Shown piece by piece: positions 11,942 to 22,405 of a stretch of DNA of 64,000 nt (positions within the stretch are counted from its first letter, which is position 1; every line of letters starts with the position of its first letter). The stretch is from Trematomus loennbergii. Its lineage: Eukaryota; Chordata; Actinopteri; Perciformes; Nototheniidae. The notes under the pieces are model-generated. The model was not told the origin of the DNA, searched no databases, and saw only the letters and a list, made by a program, of their open reading frames with translations. Made by a program: the position numbers and the translations under genes. The stretch is taken from the NCBI GenBank assembly GCA_012861695.1, contig JAAOOA010000399.1, forward strand, positions 8,427,147 to 8,491,146, in the 5' to 3' direction.

Positions 11942-12527
11942 GAAAGAAATATCGAGATCCTTTACTTAAGAAAAAGTACAAATATGGTCTTAAAATAATC
12001 CACTACAAGTAAAAGTCATGATTTCTAAATTGTTCTTATGTAAAAGTACAAAAGGATTAGCATCAGAATGTACTTAAAGTATAAAAAGTGCTCATTCTGC
12101 ACAATGTCCCATTACAGAATAATATAGTACAGAAGTATTAAAATCTAAATTTACTTTGAGTATCAAAAGGGAAAGTACTCATTATGCACATTGGATCTTT
12201 TCACCTATTTTATTATTATGGTTTTATATTATTATCCTGTTTTTATACATGTAAGAGCATTTAAGTATTGTAGTTGGTCAATATGGACCAAATTTGGATA
12301 GTTTAAATACTTTGTACATTAGTAGTACAGTACTGTATTATACCATATTAGCAGATCATGTGTTTTATATATGTACAAAGTAACTAGTATCGGAGAGTGT
12401 TATATACATGTAGTGTGTAGTGGAAGTATAAAGTATCATTAGATGGAAATACTTAAGTAAAATAAAAATGTGTCATAAAAAGAGTACAATACTTGAGTAA
12501 ATGTACTTAATTACTTTCCACCACTAA
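11942..12527. repeat. Teleost AAGTACTT-rich interspersed repeat (copy 2)
   Basis: Starts near GATCCTTTACTTAAG and ends near AATTACTTTCCACCACT. It is the inverted relative of the copy at 1-475. No coding capacity. Confidence 0.65.
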
Positions 12528-12539
12528 ATAGACAACAAA

Positions 12540-13774
12540 AATATTGGACATTTTCAACATTGTCTACTGGCAATAAAGTGAGAGGTACAAGGTGACCAGA
12601 GCAGTGTGGGATCTGGCTTTTTGCATGAGACTGATATCTGCTCTAAAGCTGATGCTGAGGACTTCCTGTTGTGAATGGTTCAGTTTCTAAATGAGTGTTG
12701 TCGCCCCCTGGTGGTCACTCAGTAGACTGCACACGGTCCTGGGTTCATTTCAGGTGCTAGATAGGACTGCAGGCAGATATGACAGCAGTATGTATCGTAT
12801 GCAAGGGTGTACATTTGGTTTGAGAAGTGGGGGGGACACAAAACTGTCTGTGAATAGAAAACATCGGCAAAGTTCAAACTGTCATTTGACAGACAATCCG
12901 TTTGTGCGGATACTAAGGCAACAGGTCAAAGGTCAAGTGTTAAATCTACGAGTCCTTGACTAAATCTAATTCTCAGTTGACTGACACTCATGCAACTTCT
13001 TAACTAATCAGTTAAGTGCTTTGTTCGGCAGATCCGTAAAACCGAGTTTTTAACATCTGCAAAAGCAACGGTGTTAGCCAGAGATGTTCATGGGTGTCTT
13101 GGAGACAAGTCATTCAACATTAAGAAGCATTCAAAAAATTCTAATTTTTCACAGTTCAATGTTAGTTTTCATACATATCAGAGAAAGAAAGAATCGAGGG
13201 CTGAAGTCGAATAGTCCATTTAGCTTAGGAACCTTCCTAACGGAGTGAAATGACCCGGAAGTACCTCAGTGGCAGCCATGATAAGTGCCGTTCGAATTCT
13301 CTAGATGATAGGAAAGGAGGTTTCAAACTTCCTTTATAACCTCCTTTAGCTTAGGAACCACTGGACCTCCCTCACCAAAAATGAAAATGCTGCCCCACAA
13401 TGCCTTGCGGCCCCAGCATTTGCCATCACACAACAGTCGGCCGTTCACGGAAACAACCGATTATGACCGAGAAATTATATCATGAAAGTTACGGTGCTTA
13501 TTAAGCTTTTTAAAACGTATGTGGTAACTTGCCAAAGTGCTTTGTTTTGAACGTTCATCAGTATTATAATCAAAAAGAGAAATATGAACGTTAGTTTTTA
13601 CTGAAATTATCAAATAAAGTCAACATTTCACAGTGTTTACTGAGCTGTGTGGGGTTTGTTCAACTTTTAAAAGATGTTTGAATGGTGATATACACAGTGA
13701 TAGATGTTAAGGACTAACGTTTATAATAAATACATTTGTATTGATTTTAAGATATTTTCACAGTTCATACAATC
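12540..13774. other. Intergenic stretch with scraps of dispersed repeats
   Basis: Contains words seen in other teleost repeats (for example CGCCCCCTGGTGGTCA near 12701). A short fold-back around 13200-13370 carries TAGCTTAGGAACC twice. The longest ORF (90 codons from 12691) has no recognisable domain or splice context. Confidence 0.4.
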
Positions 13775-14024
13775 ATACGTAAGTAGTGTTACCAATCCCG
13801 CTTCAATCTCATTAGTATGCATAAAAAAGTGACAGGTCACACCTTCTAAGTCCCGCCCCCTAATTATGTTTATGACATCCTCCCTTTGATATGCTAATGA
13901 GCCCCTTTGATCGAGGTGTTATCGCGTACAGGTGTGACATCCTCACCGGTAGCCCCCACCCCCCTCAGCCCACCCCCCCCTCCCCATCACATACAGGTGC
14001 TACATCCTCTCAGGTACCCCCCCC
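13775..14024. repeat. R repeat, copy 1 (direct repeat of 15294-15540)
   Basis: About 250 bp from ATACGTAAGTAGTG to a poly-C run, nearly identical and in the same orientation as 15294-15540. Between the two copies lies 1.27 kb that belongs to the left palindrome arm. This copy lies just outside the arm and abuts its outer end inside a C-run. Confidence 0.85.
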
Positions 14025-15293
14025 CAAACAAAAAGTGAAGGAGCGCAAATGAGAAAGCTGCAGCGAGATCAAAAGTCTGATCATTGAGAAAGAAGAAACA
14101 AGAACTGCAAACAAAAACCTATGTTAAAACAAAGAAAAAAGACTTATAGTTTACATGATTACACAAATGATTTGTTTGCAACTTATAGTTTTATTTTTTA
14201 AATTTATTTTATTTTGCTTGACTCAGTTTTGTTTTCTTTTAAACTCATAGTTTTGCTTTATTCTGAGAAAGTGTTGCTTTATCTTTATGATACAAAACTA
14301 ATTCCATAGAGATTGCCTCCCTTCATGTTTACAAGTGTCCTCTCCTGCTCGATACTGTGACTGTTTTCTATGCTATCCTCAGAGTACTGGGACACTATAA
14401 CCATACGTTATACCTCACTAAAGCATGACCAGAGAAACGCTTAAGCCTATCGAAAAAGCACATCCATACCACAGTGATAACAGCGAATCGTGGACTCATC
14501 TGTACGTAACCACTACTGAGCTTTTGTTGACTTTAAATAACAATCCAGATTTGTATAAAAAAAAAACAACTGTGCATTAATATGTTTTATTCCAAGATAA
14601 TGCTGTTTGTTATCATTAATATGAAATGTGCAACCCTGTTTCTTGAACTCCTAAGCATGAAGCTTGCATCAGTGTAATAAAGCAGATTGAATATTCATGA
14701 TAGATGTGTAGGGGTCTATATTCTGACAATCACAATTACTTTATGAGTGTGGGTATTTTACAGGCATTCATGCTATTAAAGATGCACATATTTGCATAAA
14801 TAACCTGTTTGCATACCTCTGTTGTGTTCTGATAATCCAAAAATCAGCTCCTAAATTCTAACCCTATCGTCTATTCCTTGACCTCTGAGTGAAACGTCAC
14901 GGGTTAAGGGATAGTGGATAGGAGAATTCAAAAGGATTTAGGAGAAGAGACTGCGGTACTTTAGAGAATCCGACTGCACTTTCACTATCCGACGTGTTTA
15001 TGATGCGCCAGCGGAGGTCATAAATGTGCGTCTGCTCCTGTGGGAAAACTATGGAAACTACAGTTTTCTATACAGCGGACTACAACATGGATGTATAATA
15101 AGAATGAGGGACTACTGTAAACTCATCTAGAGACTCTACACCGTGCTCTGATGCTGTTGCTTTATGCTTTATGAACGTGGACAACAGAGAAACATATTCT
15201 TCATGACCAAAGTTGGAATTGAAATAAAAAAGGAAAGTGAAACTTATGCTCGTCCCCCTCTCCCTCCGGTCCACATTAATACAAATGATCCCA

Positions 15294-15720
15294 ATACGTA
15301 AGTAGTGTTACCAATCCCGCTTCAATCTCATTAGTATGCATAAAAAAGTGACAGGTCACACCTTCTAAGTCCCGCCCCCTAATTATGTTTATGACATCCT
15401 CCCTTTGATATGCTAATGAGCCCCTTTGATCGAGGTGTTATCGCGTACAGGTGTGACATCCTCACCGGTAGCCCCCACCCCCCTCAGCCCACCCCCCCTC
15501 CCCATCACATACAGGTGCTACATCCTCTCAGGTACCCCCCCCCCCCCCCCCCCCTTCTCAGCCCCACCCCGCTCGGCCCCCACCCTCTCAACCCACCCTC
15601 CTCCCCCCTTACAGCAGGTTTCACATCCGCCCTCTCAGCCCCCACCTCTCTCAGCCCCCACCTACCGCAACCCACCCCCCTCCTCATCCCCCTCCTGTCC
15701 GGTCAGCAGGGCTGTTACAG
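15294..15720. repeat. R repeat copy 2 followed by C-rich tandem units
   Basis: Contains copy 2 of the direct repeat (15294-15540). From about 15447 onward there are degenerate 75-85 bp units, each with CAGGTG.TACATCCTC or a close variant followed by C-rich AGCCCCCACC runs. The proline-rich ORF at 15410-15784 is a consequence of the C-rich repeat. The mirror copy is at about 28730-29150. Confidence 0.75.
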
Positions 15721-16580
15721 TTTAAATCTTACGGACAAAATTAGATATGATTCGCTATTAAACAAACTAATTATAGTAGATTAATTAACTATTCAAACGT
15801 GTACAGTAATTTACAATAACACGGGAATAATAAAACGGGGGCGCTCTCCCTCCTCTCATGACAACACGCCAGTATCATGCAGCTCGCGGGTCCAATAGTG
15901 AGTGACTCGATAGTAAAACTAAAAAACATAGTTATAACTAGTTTAGGTAGTTTGAGAGGTAATTAAAATAGCTACGTGTGTGTTTTGTTCCGCTCACCAG
16001 CTGTAGGGAACATGCAGAGCTACGTGTCGACTCGTCAACAACAGGGGTCTCTCCCTTCAACAGCAGCAAAGGGTCTCCTCCCGTCAGATTAGACTTTACT
16101 AGCGTTTATGTCCATGCGCAATCAGCCCATACAGGATATCTTCTGTCGGTCACACACTATTCTTGTATGTCACATAAGTGGTGCAAATGATACGGTATTG
16201 CGCTAAAGGGTGGTATCATTCTGGGCCGGAGAGATTTCCCTCCACACACACACACGCACACACAAGTCTCTCTGGAGAGGTTAACAATAGTTTAAAGATC
16301 TTACTGACCATGGGGTATTTTTGGTTTTTTCTTTATGTTTAATTACATCACCCATTAATAAAATAATCCTTATATGAAGTTATATGAGATTAGAAATAGC
16401 TGTAGGTTAGGAGGAAAGAGAAGATTTTTTTTTTATGTCGCCCCCACCCCTCCTCAGCCCCCACCCCTCTCAACCCCCTCCTCCTCATCCCCCTCCTGTC
16501 CGGTCAGCGGGGCATTACAGTTTAAATCTTACGGACAAAATTAGATATGACTCGATATTAAACAAACTAATGGACAGTCT
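15660..16580. repeat. Internal direct duplication in the arm
   Basis: A module of about 110 bp (CCCCTCCTGTCCGGTCAGC ... AAATCTTACGGACAAAATTAG) is present at about 15680-15775 and again at 16480-16570. The stretch 16110-16410 also has a diverged second copy at about 17737-17965 (GCGCAATCA.CCCATACAGG and ATATGAAGTTA.ATGAG). Mirrored copies lie in the right arm. Confidence 0.65.
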
Positions 16581-16771
16581 CCTGAGACATATGGTGGGGG
16601 ACTCGTTTGGGGGGTGTACACATAAGTGATGCAACTTTAGATACACTTTTGAAGTAAGCACCACTCTACAACTGGTAGAAAGTTAAGTACTTTGTATGGA
16701 ATTGGGTTTTCTTTAGAGCTGTTTTCAGTGAGACAATGCAGTTTCTGATCATTTCAAGTTTCAAGTTTCAA

Positions 16772-16880
16772 GGATTTATGGCATATGCCCATTAGCTACA
16801 GTGTAGATATGTCAATGAAAAACATAGGTCACAGGCTCCTCCAACAGTGCACATAAAACAGATAAAATACTGCAATTTGT
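16772..16880. repeat. Dispersed repeat sharing GCTACA.TGTAGATATG
   Basis: Related to sequence at about 63464-63551 outside the palindrome, with shared words for the transcript-like tail (CAGGCTCCTC, CACTGTAGATATG). The mirror copy is at about 27568-27678. Probably the tail of a teleost retroelement; the family is not resolved. Confidence 0.5.
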
Positions 16881-17158
16881 GCGTAATTCTCTCACAAAGG
16901 AACTGTAAGATACACGTTTATGTATGGAAAACTATATAACTTGGTAAAATATTCATTCATTTGTAGTGAATTGAGTTTTCTTCAAGAATAAAACTCTAAA
17001 TGGAGAGTTAGTGATTCGATGAAACAATGCAGTTTTGATAACTTGACTTGACTAACATTACTTTTTTTAAATATATGTTTTTAGATGCTTTACTTTTGAT
17101 TTCTTTCATATTATTTTAACACAACATTACTTTTTTCATATTTTTCAACATACTGTGA

Positions 17159-17189
<31 letters not shown>

Positions 17190-17311
17190 TCTCTCCATTA
17201 TATTTTTGAATATACAGTGATTTGTACCAAAATACAACATGCAACTATTACATTATACAATATTATGGCTTTTTGCGATATTTTCAACACAATATACTTT
17301 CTTTTTTGTAG

Positions 17312-17487
17312 GGCTTCAGGATATTGGGCATGTCATGCGTAAAACTGGTGTCATCTTTCCTGAAACTGATGTGCTGTCCGTTTTACAAACAAGTTATCTT
17401 TCTGCTTCTTCACCCTCTGAATTTTCCTCCCCCGTCCCTCTTCCTTCAGCCATCACAACAGCAATCAAGTCAGATCTGAGAAATTAA
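17312..17487 (+). CDS. Unrecognised terminal-exon-like ORF (left copy)
   Basis: A good acceptor (TTCTTTTTTGTAG) precedes an open frame reading LQDIGHVMRKTGVIFPETD and ending at TAA after KSDLRN, about 58 codons. The composition is ordinary and not repeat-like. I do not recognise the family and found no partner exon with certainty. It is on the strand opposite to the spliced gene at 18274-18840. An alternative is a chance ORF behind a chance acceptor. Confidence 0.35.
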
Positions 17488-17976
17488 ACACCTCTTCCCA
17501 AAGCGTGACTTCCCTATTGAGGGAGGGGGGCAGTGGGGCCTAACCCTATTTGGCCAAATATACTAACATGCAGAACATATGGTATGTTTGAAAAAAGACT
17601 AACCATCTATCCAGTTCAAGCTGTCTTTAAGATGTGACTTTTTCCCCGTAAAATCGTGACAAACTATTACTTATTAAATTTGACCTCATGCTGCTTGGTT
17701 GAAAATGATAGATGAGCATTTAGCAACAGATCAACGCGCAATCAACCCATACAGGAGATCTCTTTTCTACACATTATGTGTTATCACTATAATATCATGT
17801 CATTATTTAATGTTGTTTTGTTTGTGTGTGTGTGTGTGTACAACGAAGTCTCTTTGAGAGGGAAAATTATAATTTAAAGATCTTAATACCCCCTTATTGT
17901 TTAATTACTTCACACAACTATTAAAGAATCCCTATATGAAGTTACATGAGGCTACATTTTACGGGTGTGCTTCCTT

Positions 17977-18150
17977 AGATGATGTAAATAGTTTAAGTGT
18001 CATGTTAGGGGGGCATTACGGACCTCAGGAGTCCGCCCTTGGAGGCTTGGAGAGCGGATAAAGAGAGGCGTATTTACTGGTGTTGAGCCCGGGATGATGT
18101 AAATAGTCCAAGTGCCATGGAACTCAGGAGTCCGCCCTTTGAGGCGTTGT
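17977..18150. repeat. Paired direct repeat upstream of the arm gene's visible 3' side
   Basis: Two copies of a module with GATGATGTAAATAGT followed by CTCAGGAGTCCGCCCTT, at about 17977-18050 and 18091-18145. Mirror copies lie at about 26300-26475. Each GGACTCCTGAG-type core has partial dyad symmetry. Role unknown. Confidence 0.55.
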
Positions 18151-18273
18151 TAACATTAATGTTTTTTGCTTCTGTTTTTGTTACTAAGATACTTTTTAGC
18201 CTTATGATAGGATGAACTTAAGCTGTAGTCAATAAAGACATGTTTAATAGAGTGTTGCTGTTAGAGAACATAC

Positions 18274-18840
18274 CTGCGCAGCACTCCACCACGTCTTGGT
18301 TTTGGCTTCATGGCCTTCACTGTCCTCTCCCTTTTGAGTTTTTTCAAAGGCTAGGATACATTTTTCCAAATGATCACTTGTTACCTGGTGACAAACATAT
18401 GGTTATATAACCTTAAAGAACTAACAAAAAATAATTAAGTATTTGCAATGCATAAACATAGAAGATATCACTGTCATATTATGATCACTTATTGTAAGTA
18501 AGTTTAAGTAAAACTAACACAAGTCAATATTATTCACCTGGGCATTAGTGGGCTTGAGGGTCTCAGGGAGCGTGGACAAAGTGACTTGTCTCTGTATTTG
18601 AGGATTCTCAGTGCAGGCACTAACAGGAAGCTGCTGTGCATTAGTGGAGAGTCCTCTGAAGGCAGCTGTTATTTCATTCACACACTCATCTGTTACCTGC
18701 TGACTCCTCATAGTAAGTCTATCAAAGTCAGCTGTTAAGTTGTCCATACCATCGCTGGATAACAGGTAACTTTTGATTGACAGTCCAGCCATGGCAGCTG
18801 CCAACTCGTCCATATAATTCTTAAGAACGTGGTGACAATA
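18274..18840 (-). CDS. Unrecognised spliced gene, two internal exons (left copy)
   Basis: Exon 18538-18840 (303 nt, 101 codons) starts after TTTTTTGTAG and ends CAG|GTGAAT. The next exon, 18274-18384 (111 nt, 37 codons), starts after CACCAG and ends CAG|GTATGT. Both are in phase 0, so they join in frame to 138 codons with no stop. The protein is acidic and helical-looking. It holds two related stretches, QQVTDECVNEITAAF and QVTSDHLEKCILAF, each next to an exon start or middle, suggesting an internal repeat. An ATG (MDELAAAM) lies 9 codons into the first exon, but the frame is open through the acceptor, so a 5' exon probably exists. I do not recognise the family. Confidence 0.5.
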
Positions 18841-19249
18841 CTACAAAAAAGTGTATATATTAGGTCAGTTAACCTTGAAGAGCTAAACAGTTCAAGTGGT
18901 AAGTAACTAAGTATTTGCAATGAATAAACATAGAAATGATCACTGTCATATTATATAATCACTTAATATGGAGATAAGTAAAACTGACACAGACAGTTTA
19001 AACTGCTTGTTAAAACGCTATTGCTTATTGTGTTTTCTCAGCACACTAACATAAATTAAGGATGTATAATATAAAAAACTAGAAAACGATATAGTATTTT
19101 CAAGTCTTACTTTAGTATGGTAAAATTAAGAATAAGTCACATTAAAGTGTGTCATGATTTTCCGTAAAAAAGTCAAGTATAGTTTGTCAAAAGAATATGA
19201 AAAAATCATTTTGTAGAGTAGTATATTGAAAATCTCAGTGTTTAACTGA

Positions 19250-19312
19250 ACACACCTACATGTGATAACGCCTCGAACAAAGGGGTAATTAGCATACAAA
19301 GGGGGGTCACTA
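19250..19312. repeat. Inverted relative of the R repeat
   Basis: ACACCTACATGTGATAACGC ... TTAGCATACAAAGGGG matches, at roughly 80 percent by eye, the reverse complement of 15395-15455. The two sites bracket about 3.8 kb that contains the spliced gene and the terminal-exon ORF, so they could be diverged terminal inverted repeats of an inner element. Mirror copy at about 25140-25200. Confidence 0.55.
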
Positions 19313-19799
19313 GCATCAGTGGGGGAAAGGTGCTATGGGAATGAACTTTGAGGAGGGGGAACTTCCAGCCCCTAAACATCTAGTTGGGCAATGTGAATTG
19401 AACGATAAACCGATCACTGTAAATGAAACGCGGAGAGAAGCAGCAGTGCAAATCGCTAAGTCTATTACCTTGTATGCACTACGACATTAACTTGGTCAAA
19501 TGTAATATGTCTTTCTGAAGATGTGGCGAATGGTGTGTTTTTCAATTAAACAACCATAACAAAATGAAAATGTGTTTTATTTTTGCTTTCATATATAGTA
19601 ATAGTATTAACTCCTCTGACTAGACTGTACTAAAATAAGACGTTTCACTGTTAAATAAAAATGGAAGTAGAAAATCGAGATAATGAGGAGGCTCGTTATG
19701 TATCCAGTAACTATGAACAGCAGTTTGAAAATGTTATTTAACCCTTTAACTCTAATTGACAAATCTAAAATAGCCTCTAGCTTATCTATAAATTTGTGA

Positions 19800-20230
19800 T
19801 TTTAACACTTATTCACTGACACAAGGCAGATTATGGCTTTTTTCTCTTGCCAAGATACTTTTAGACACACTCTGAGGTATGCAAAACCTTAAAACTAGAA
19901 AATGAAGTACATTGTCTGATTAGATTTTTTCGTAAAGACTGTTTCTCTAAAAGGCAAGTTTGTGATTTTTAACACTTATTTACTGACACAAGGCAGATTT
20001 TTGACTTTTTTCTCTTTTCATGTGTTACCAAGATACTTTTTAGATACACTTTTTTGTATGCAACACTTAACAAAGGGGTATAATATGAAGTACTTTGTAA
20101 GGAATGGGGGTTTCTTTAATACCCCGTTGTAGAAAGTTAAGTACTTTTTCTGAACAGATTTTCTTTAAGACTGTGACTCTTAAAGACACTCTGGGATTTT
20201 AGTAAGACAATCCAGTTTTATGGAAGTAAC
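19800..20230. repeat. Degenerate ~200-bp tandem modules
   Basis: Repeating words in the same order: CAAGATACTTTT, TATGCAAAAC.TTAA, AAGTACTTTGTA, GTTTTCTTTAA and GACAATCCAGTTTTA. More diverged modules occur at about 16640-16760 and 16900-17040. The 124-codon ORF starts at the end of the last module. Mirrored at 24220-24650. Confidence 0.5.
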
Positions 20231-20594
20231 TAAAATTATTTTTGTTTTTTTCTCCTACAAAGATACTTATAGTTACACTTTAGTGGATGCAAAACTTAAA
20301 GTAAAATTAAAAATGGGTAACTACTATGGAAAACAATCTGTATATATCTATCAGAATGCAGTCAATACCTGTTTAATAAGTGTGTTGTTGATGACGATTG
20401 AAAACAGAATGAGTAGTGATCCCCGTGTAAACAGAATGGTTGAAGTTTGTAAACTAGAAGACATTTTGGATATCGTTCATTCTGGCAGTACTATTCCGGG
20501 TCATTGGGAAACGATTGTAAACGAAACATTTAAAGTGGTACTGGAATCTTCATTTTCCGAAACATTCTGTAACATTAGTCAAGTCATAGTATAG
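20220..20594 (+). CDS. 124-codon ORF of unknown function (left copy)
   Basis: An uninterrupted ORF with ordinary composition; it starts MEVTKIIFVFF and ends SQVIV. The N-terminus is hydrophobic (residues 5-12) and the body is mixed and mostly soluble. A possible splice acceptor (CTCCTACAAAG) lies inside it near codon 14, so the first residues may be intronic and the true exon may start there. No family recognised. The right-arm copy gives the same translation. Confidence 0.4.
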   Translation: MEVTKIIFVFFSYKDTYSYTLVDAKLKVKLKMGNYYGKQSVYIYQNAVNTCLISVLLMTIENRMSSDPRVNRMVEVCKLEDILDIVHSGSTIPGHWETIVNETFKVVLESSFSETFCNISQVIV

Positions 20595-20780
20595 TTTGAC
20601 AAAAAGATCTTGAAAAAGTCATGACATTGTGTGTTGAAATGGTTTTGAATAAACACATCAGTATTTAAAAAAGTAAAATTGTATCAAGTGCATCAGACAA
20701 CTCAAATTACTCCATTTGAACCATATTATAAATAAGTATAGAATGGTCATAGTATATAGCAGGGGTGTTTAATAGATTTC

Positions 20781-22028
20781 TGTGTTCTGTGTTTTGTGTG
20801 TCAGTGTTGCAGTGTTTCAGTGTTTCAGTGTTTCAGTGTTCTGTGTTTCAGTGTTGCAGTGTTTCAGTGTTTGTGTGTCAGTGTGTCAGTGTTGCAGTGT
20901 TGTAGTGTTTCAGTGTTTTGTATGTCAGTGTTTCAGTGTTTCAGTGTTTATGTATTTCAGTGTTTTCAGTGTTTTGTGTTTCAGTGTTTCAGTGTGTTTG
21001 TGTTTCAGTGTTTTCAGTGTTTTTGTGTTTCAGTGTTTCAGTGTGTTTGTGTTTCAGTGTTTCTGTGTTGCAGTGTTGCAGTGTTTCAGTGTTTTCAGTG
21101 TTTCTGTGTTTCTGTGTTGCAGTGTTGCAGTGTTTCAGTGTTTTCAGTGTTTTGTGTTTCAGTGTTTCAGTGTTTTTGTGTTTCAGTGTTTCAGTGTTTC
21201 TGTGTTTTGTGTTGCAGTGTTTCAGTGTTTTCAGTGTTTTGTGTTTCAGTGTTTCAGTGTTTTGTGTGTCAGTGTTTCAGTGTTGCAGTGTTTCAGTGTT
21301 TTCAGTGTTTTGTGTTTCAGTGTTTCAGTGTGTCAGTGTTGCAGTGTTTCAGTGTTTCAGTGTTGCAGTGTTTCAGTGTTTCAGTGTTTGTGTTCAGTGT
21401 TTCAGTGTGTCAGTGTTCAGTGTTTCAGTGTTTTGTGTTTCAGTGTTTCAGTGTTCAGTGTTACAGTGTTTCAGTGTTTCAGTGTTTCAGTGTTCTGTGT
21501 TTCAGTGTTTTGGGTGTCAGTGTGTCAGTGTTGCAGTGTTTCAGTGTTTCAGTGTTTCAGTGTTTGTGTTAGTGTTTCAGTGTTTTCAGTGTTTTGTGTT
21601 TCAGTGTTTCAGTGTTTTTGGTGTTTCAGTGTTTCAGTGTTTTTGTGTTTCTTTCTGTGTTTCTGTGTTTTTGTGTGTCAGTGTTTTCAGTGTGTCAGTG
21701 TTTCAGTGTTGCAGTGTTTCAGTGTTTCAGTTTTGTGTTTCAGTGTTCAGTGTGTCAGTGTTGCAGTGTTTCAGTGTCAGTGTTGCAGTGTTTCAGTGTT
21801 CAGTGTTTCAGTGTTTCAGTGTTTTGTTTCAGTGTGTCAGTGTTGCAGTGTTTCAGTGTTTCAGTGTTCTGTGTTTCAGTGTGGGTGTCAGTGTGTCAGT
21901 GTTGCAGTGTTTCAGTGTTTCAGTGTTTAGTGTTTCAGTGTTTTCAGTGTTTTGTGTTTCAGTGTTTCAGTGTTTTTGTGTTTCAGTGTTTCAGTGTTTC
22001 AGTGTTTGTGTGTCAGAGTGTCAGTGTT
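20781..22028. repeat. CAGTGTTTC/CAGTGTTGC minisatellite (left arm)
   Basis: About 1.25 kb of 9-10 bp units (CAGTGTTTC, CAGTGTTGC, CAGTGTTTTGTGTTT and similar). The unit contains no stop in the forward frames, so three overlapping ORFs of 258-396 codons rich in C, S, V, F and Q arise; I treat these as artefacts. Confidence 0.95.
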
Positions 22029-22104
22029 TACAGCCTTTCTTTGCTCTGATCAATCCCACAGGGATCTCCCCCTGGAAGGAATATAGCAGGATGAGAGAAA
22101 AACA

Positions 22105-22216
22105 TTAAAAAAACGTATCTTAGAAGTGGCTATAACATTTGATGCAATTCTAAAAGATAGTCAGATTCCTAAAAAGTTACAAACGGATGATGGAAAAGAA
22201 TTATTTGTTTTTGAAG
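22105..22216 (+). pseudogene. Integrase-core fragment (Polinton/Maverick-like) cut at the palindrome axis
   Basis: The forward frame reads VAITFDAILKDSQIPKKLQT followed by DDGKE. This resembles the region around the second catalytic aspartate of the retroviral-type (rve) integrases found in Polinton/Maverick and related elements, where K-L-Q-T-D-x-G-x-E-F is typical. Only about 35 codons exist before the axis; beyond it the frame reads the mirror strand. The mirror copy is 22217-22328 on the minus strand. The call rests on motif memory, not a search. Confidence 0.45.
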
Positions 22217-22405
22217 CTTCAAAAACAAATAATTCTTTTCCATCATCCGTTTGTAACTTTTTAGGAATCTGACTATCTTTTAGAATTGCATCAAATGTTA
22301 TAGCCACTTCTAAGATACGTTTTTTTAATGTTTTTCTCTCATCCTGCTATATTCCTTCCAGGGGGAGATCCCTGTGGGATTGATCAGAGCAAAGAAAGGC
22401 TGTAA

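Larger units (their letters stand above)
14025..22216 (+). repeat. Left arm of a giant zero-spacer palindrome
   Basis: The arm's reverse complement follows immediately as 22217-30413. The axis lies between 22216 and 22217 in the self-complementary GAAGCTTC. Matching blocks include 20220-20594 with 23857-24231, 18514-18813 with 25637-25936, and 17239-17487 with 26963-27211. Arms differ at scattered sites in the outer half, for example a T/G difference at 14830 against 29608, homopolymer length near 14997, poly-C length at 15538-15556 and a 2-base indel near 16020. The minisatellite length also differs. Near the axis I see no differences. Confidence 0.93.

Noticed and set aside
15410..15784. 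Proline-rich protein ORF
   Set aside because: Two overlapping frames are both proline-rich over C-rich tandem repeats. The poly-C length differs between arms, which would shift the frame.
20782..22108. Three overlapping ORFs of 258-396 codons on the left and three on the right, rich in C, S, V, F and Q
   Set aside because: Pure products of the CAGTGTTTC-type minisatellite. All three frames of one strand are open because the unit lacks stops; there is no domain and no splice context.
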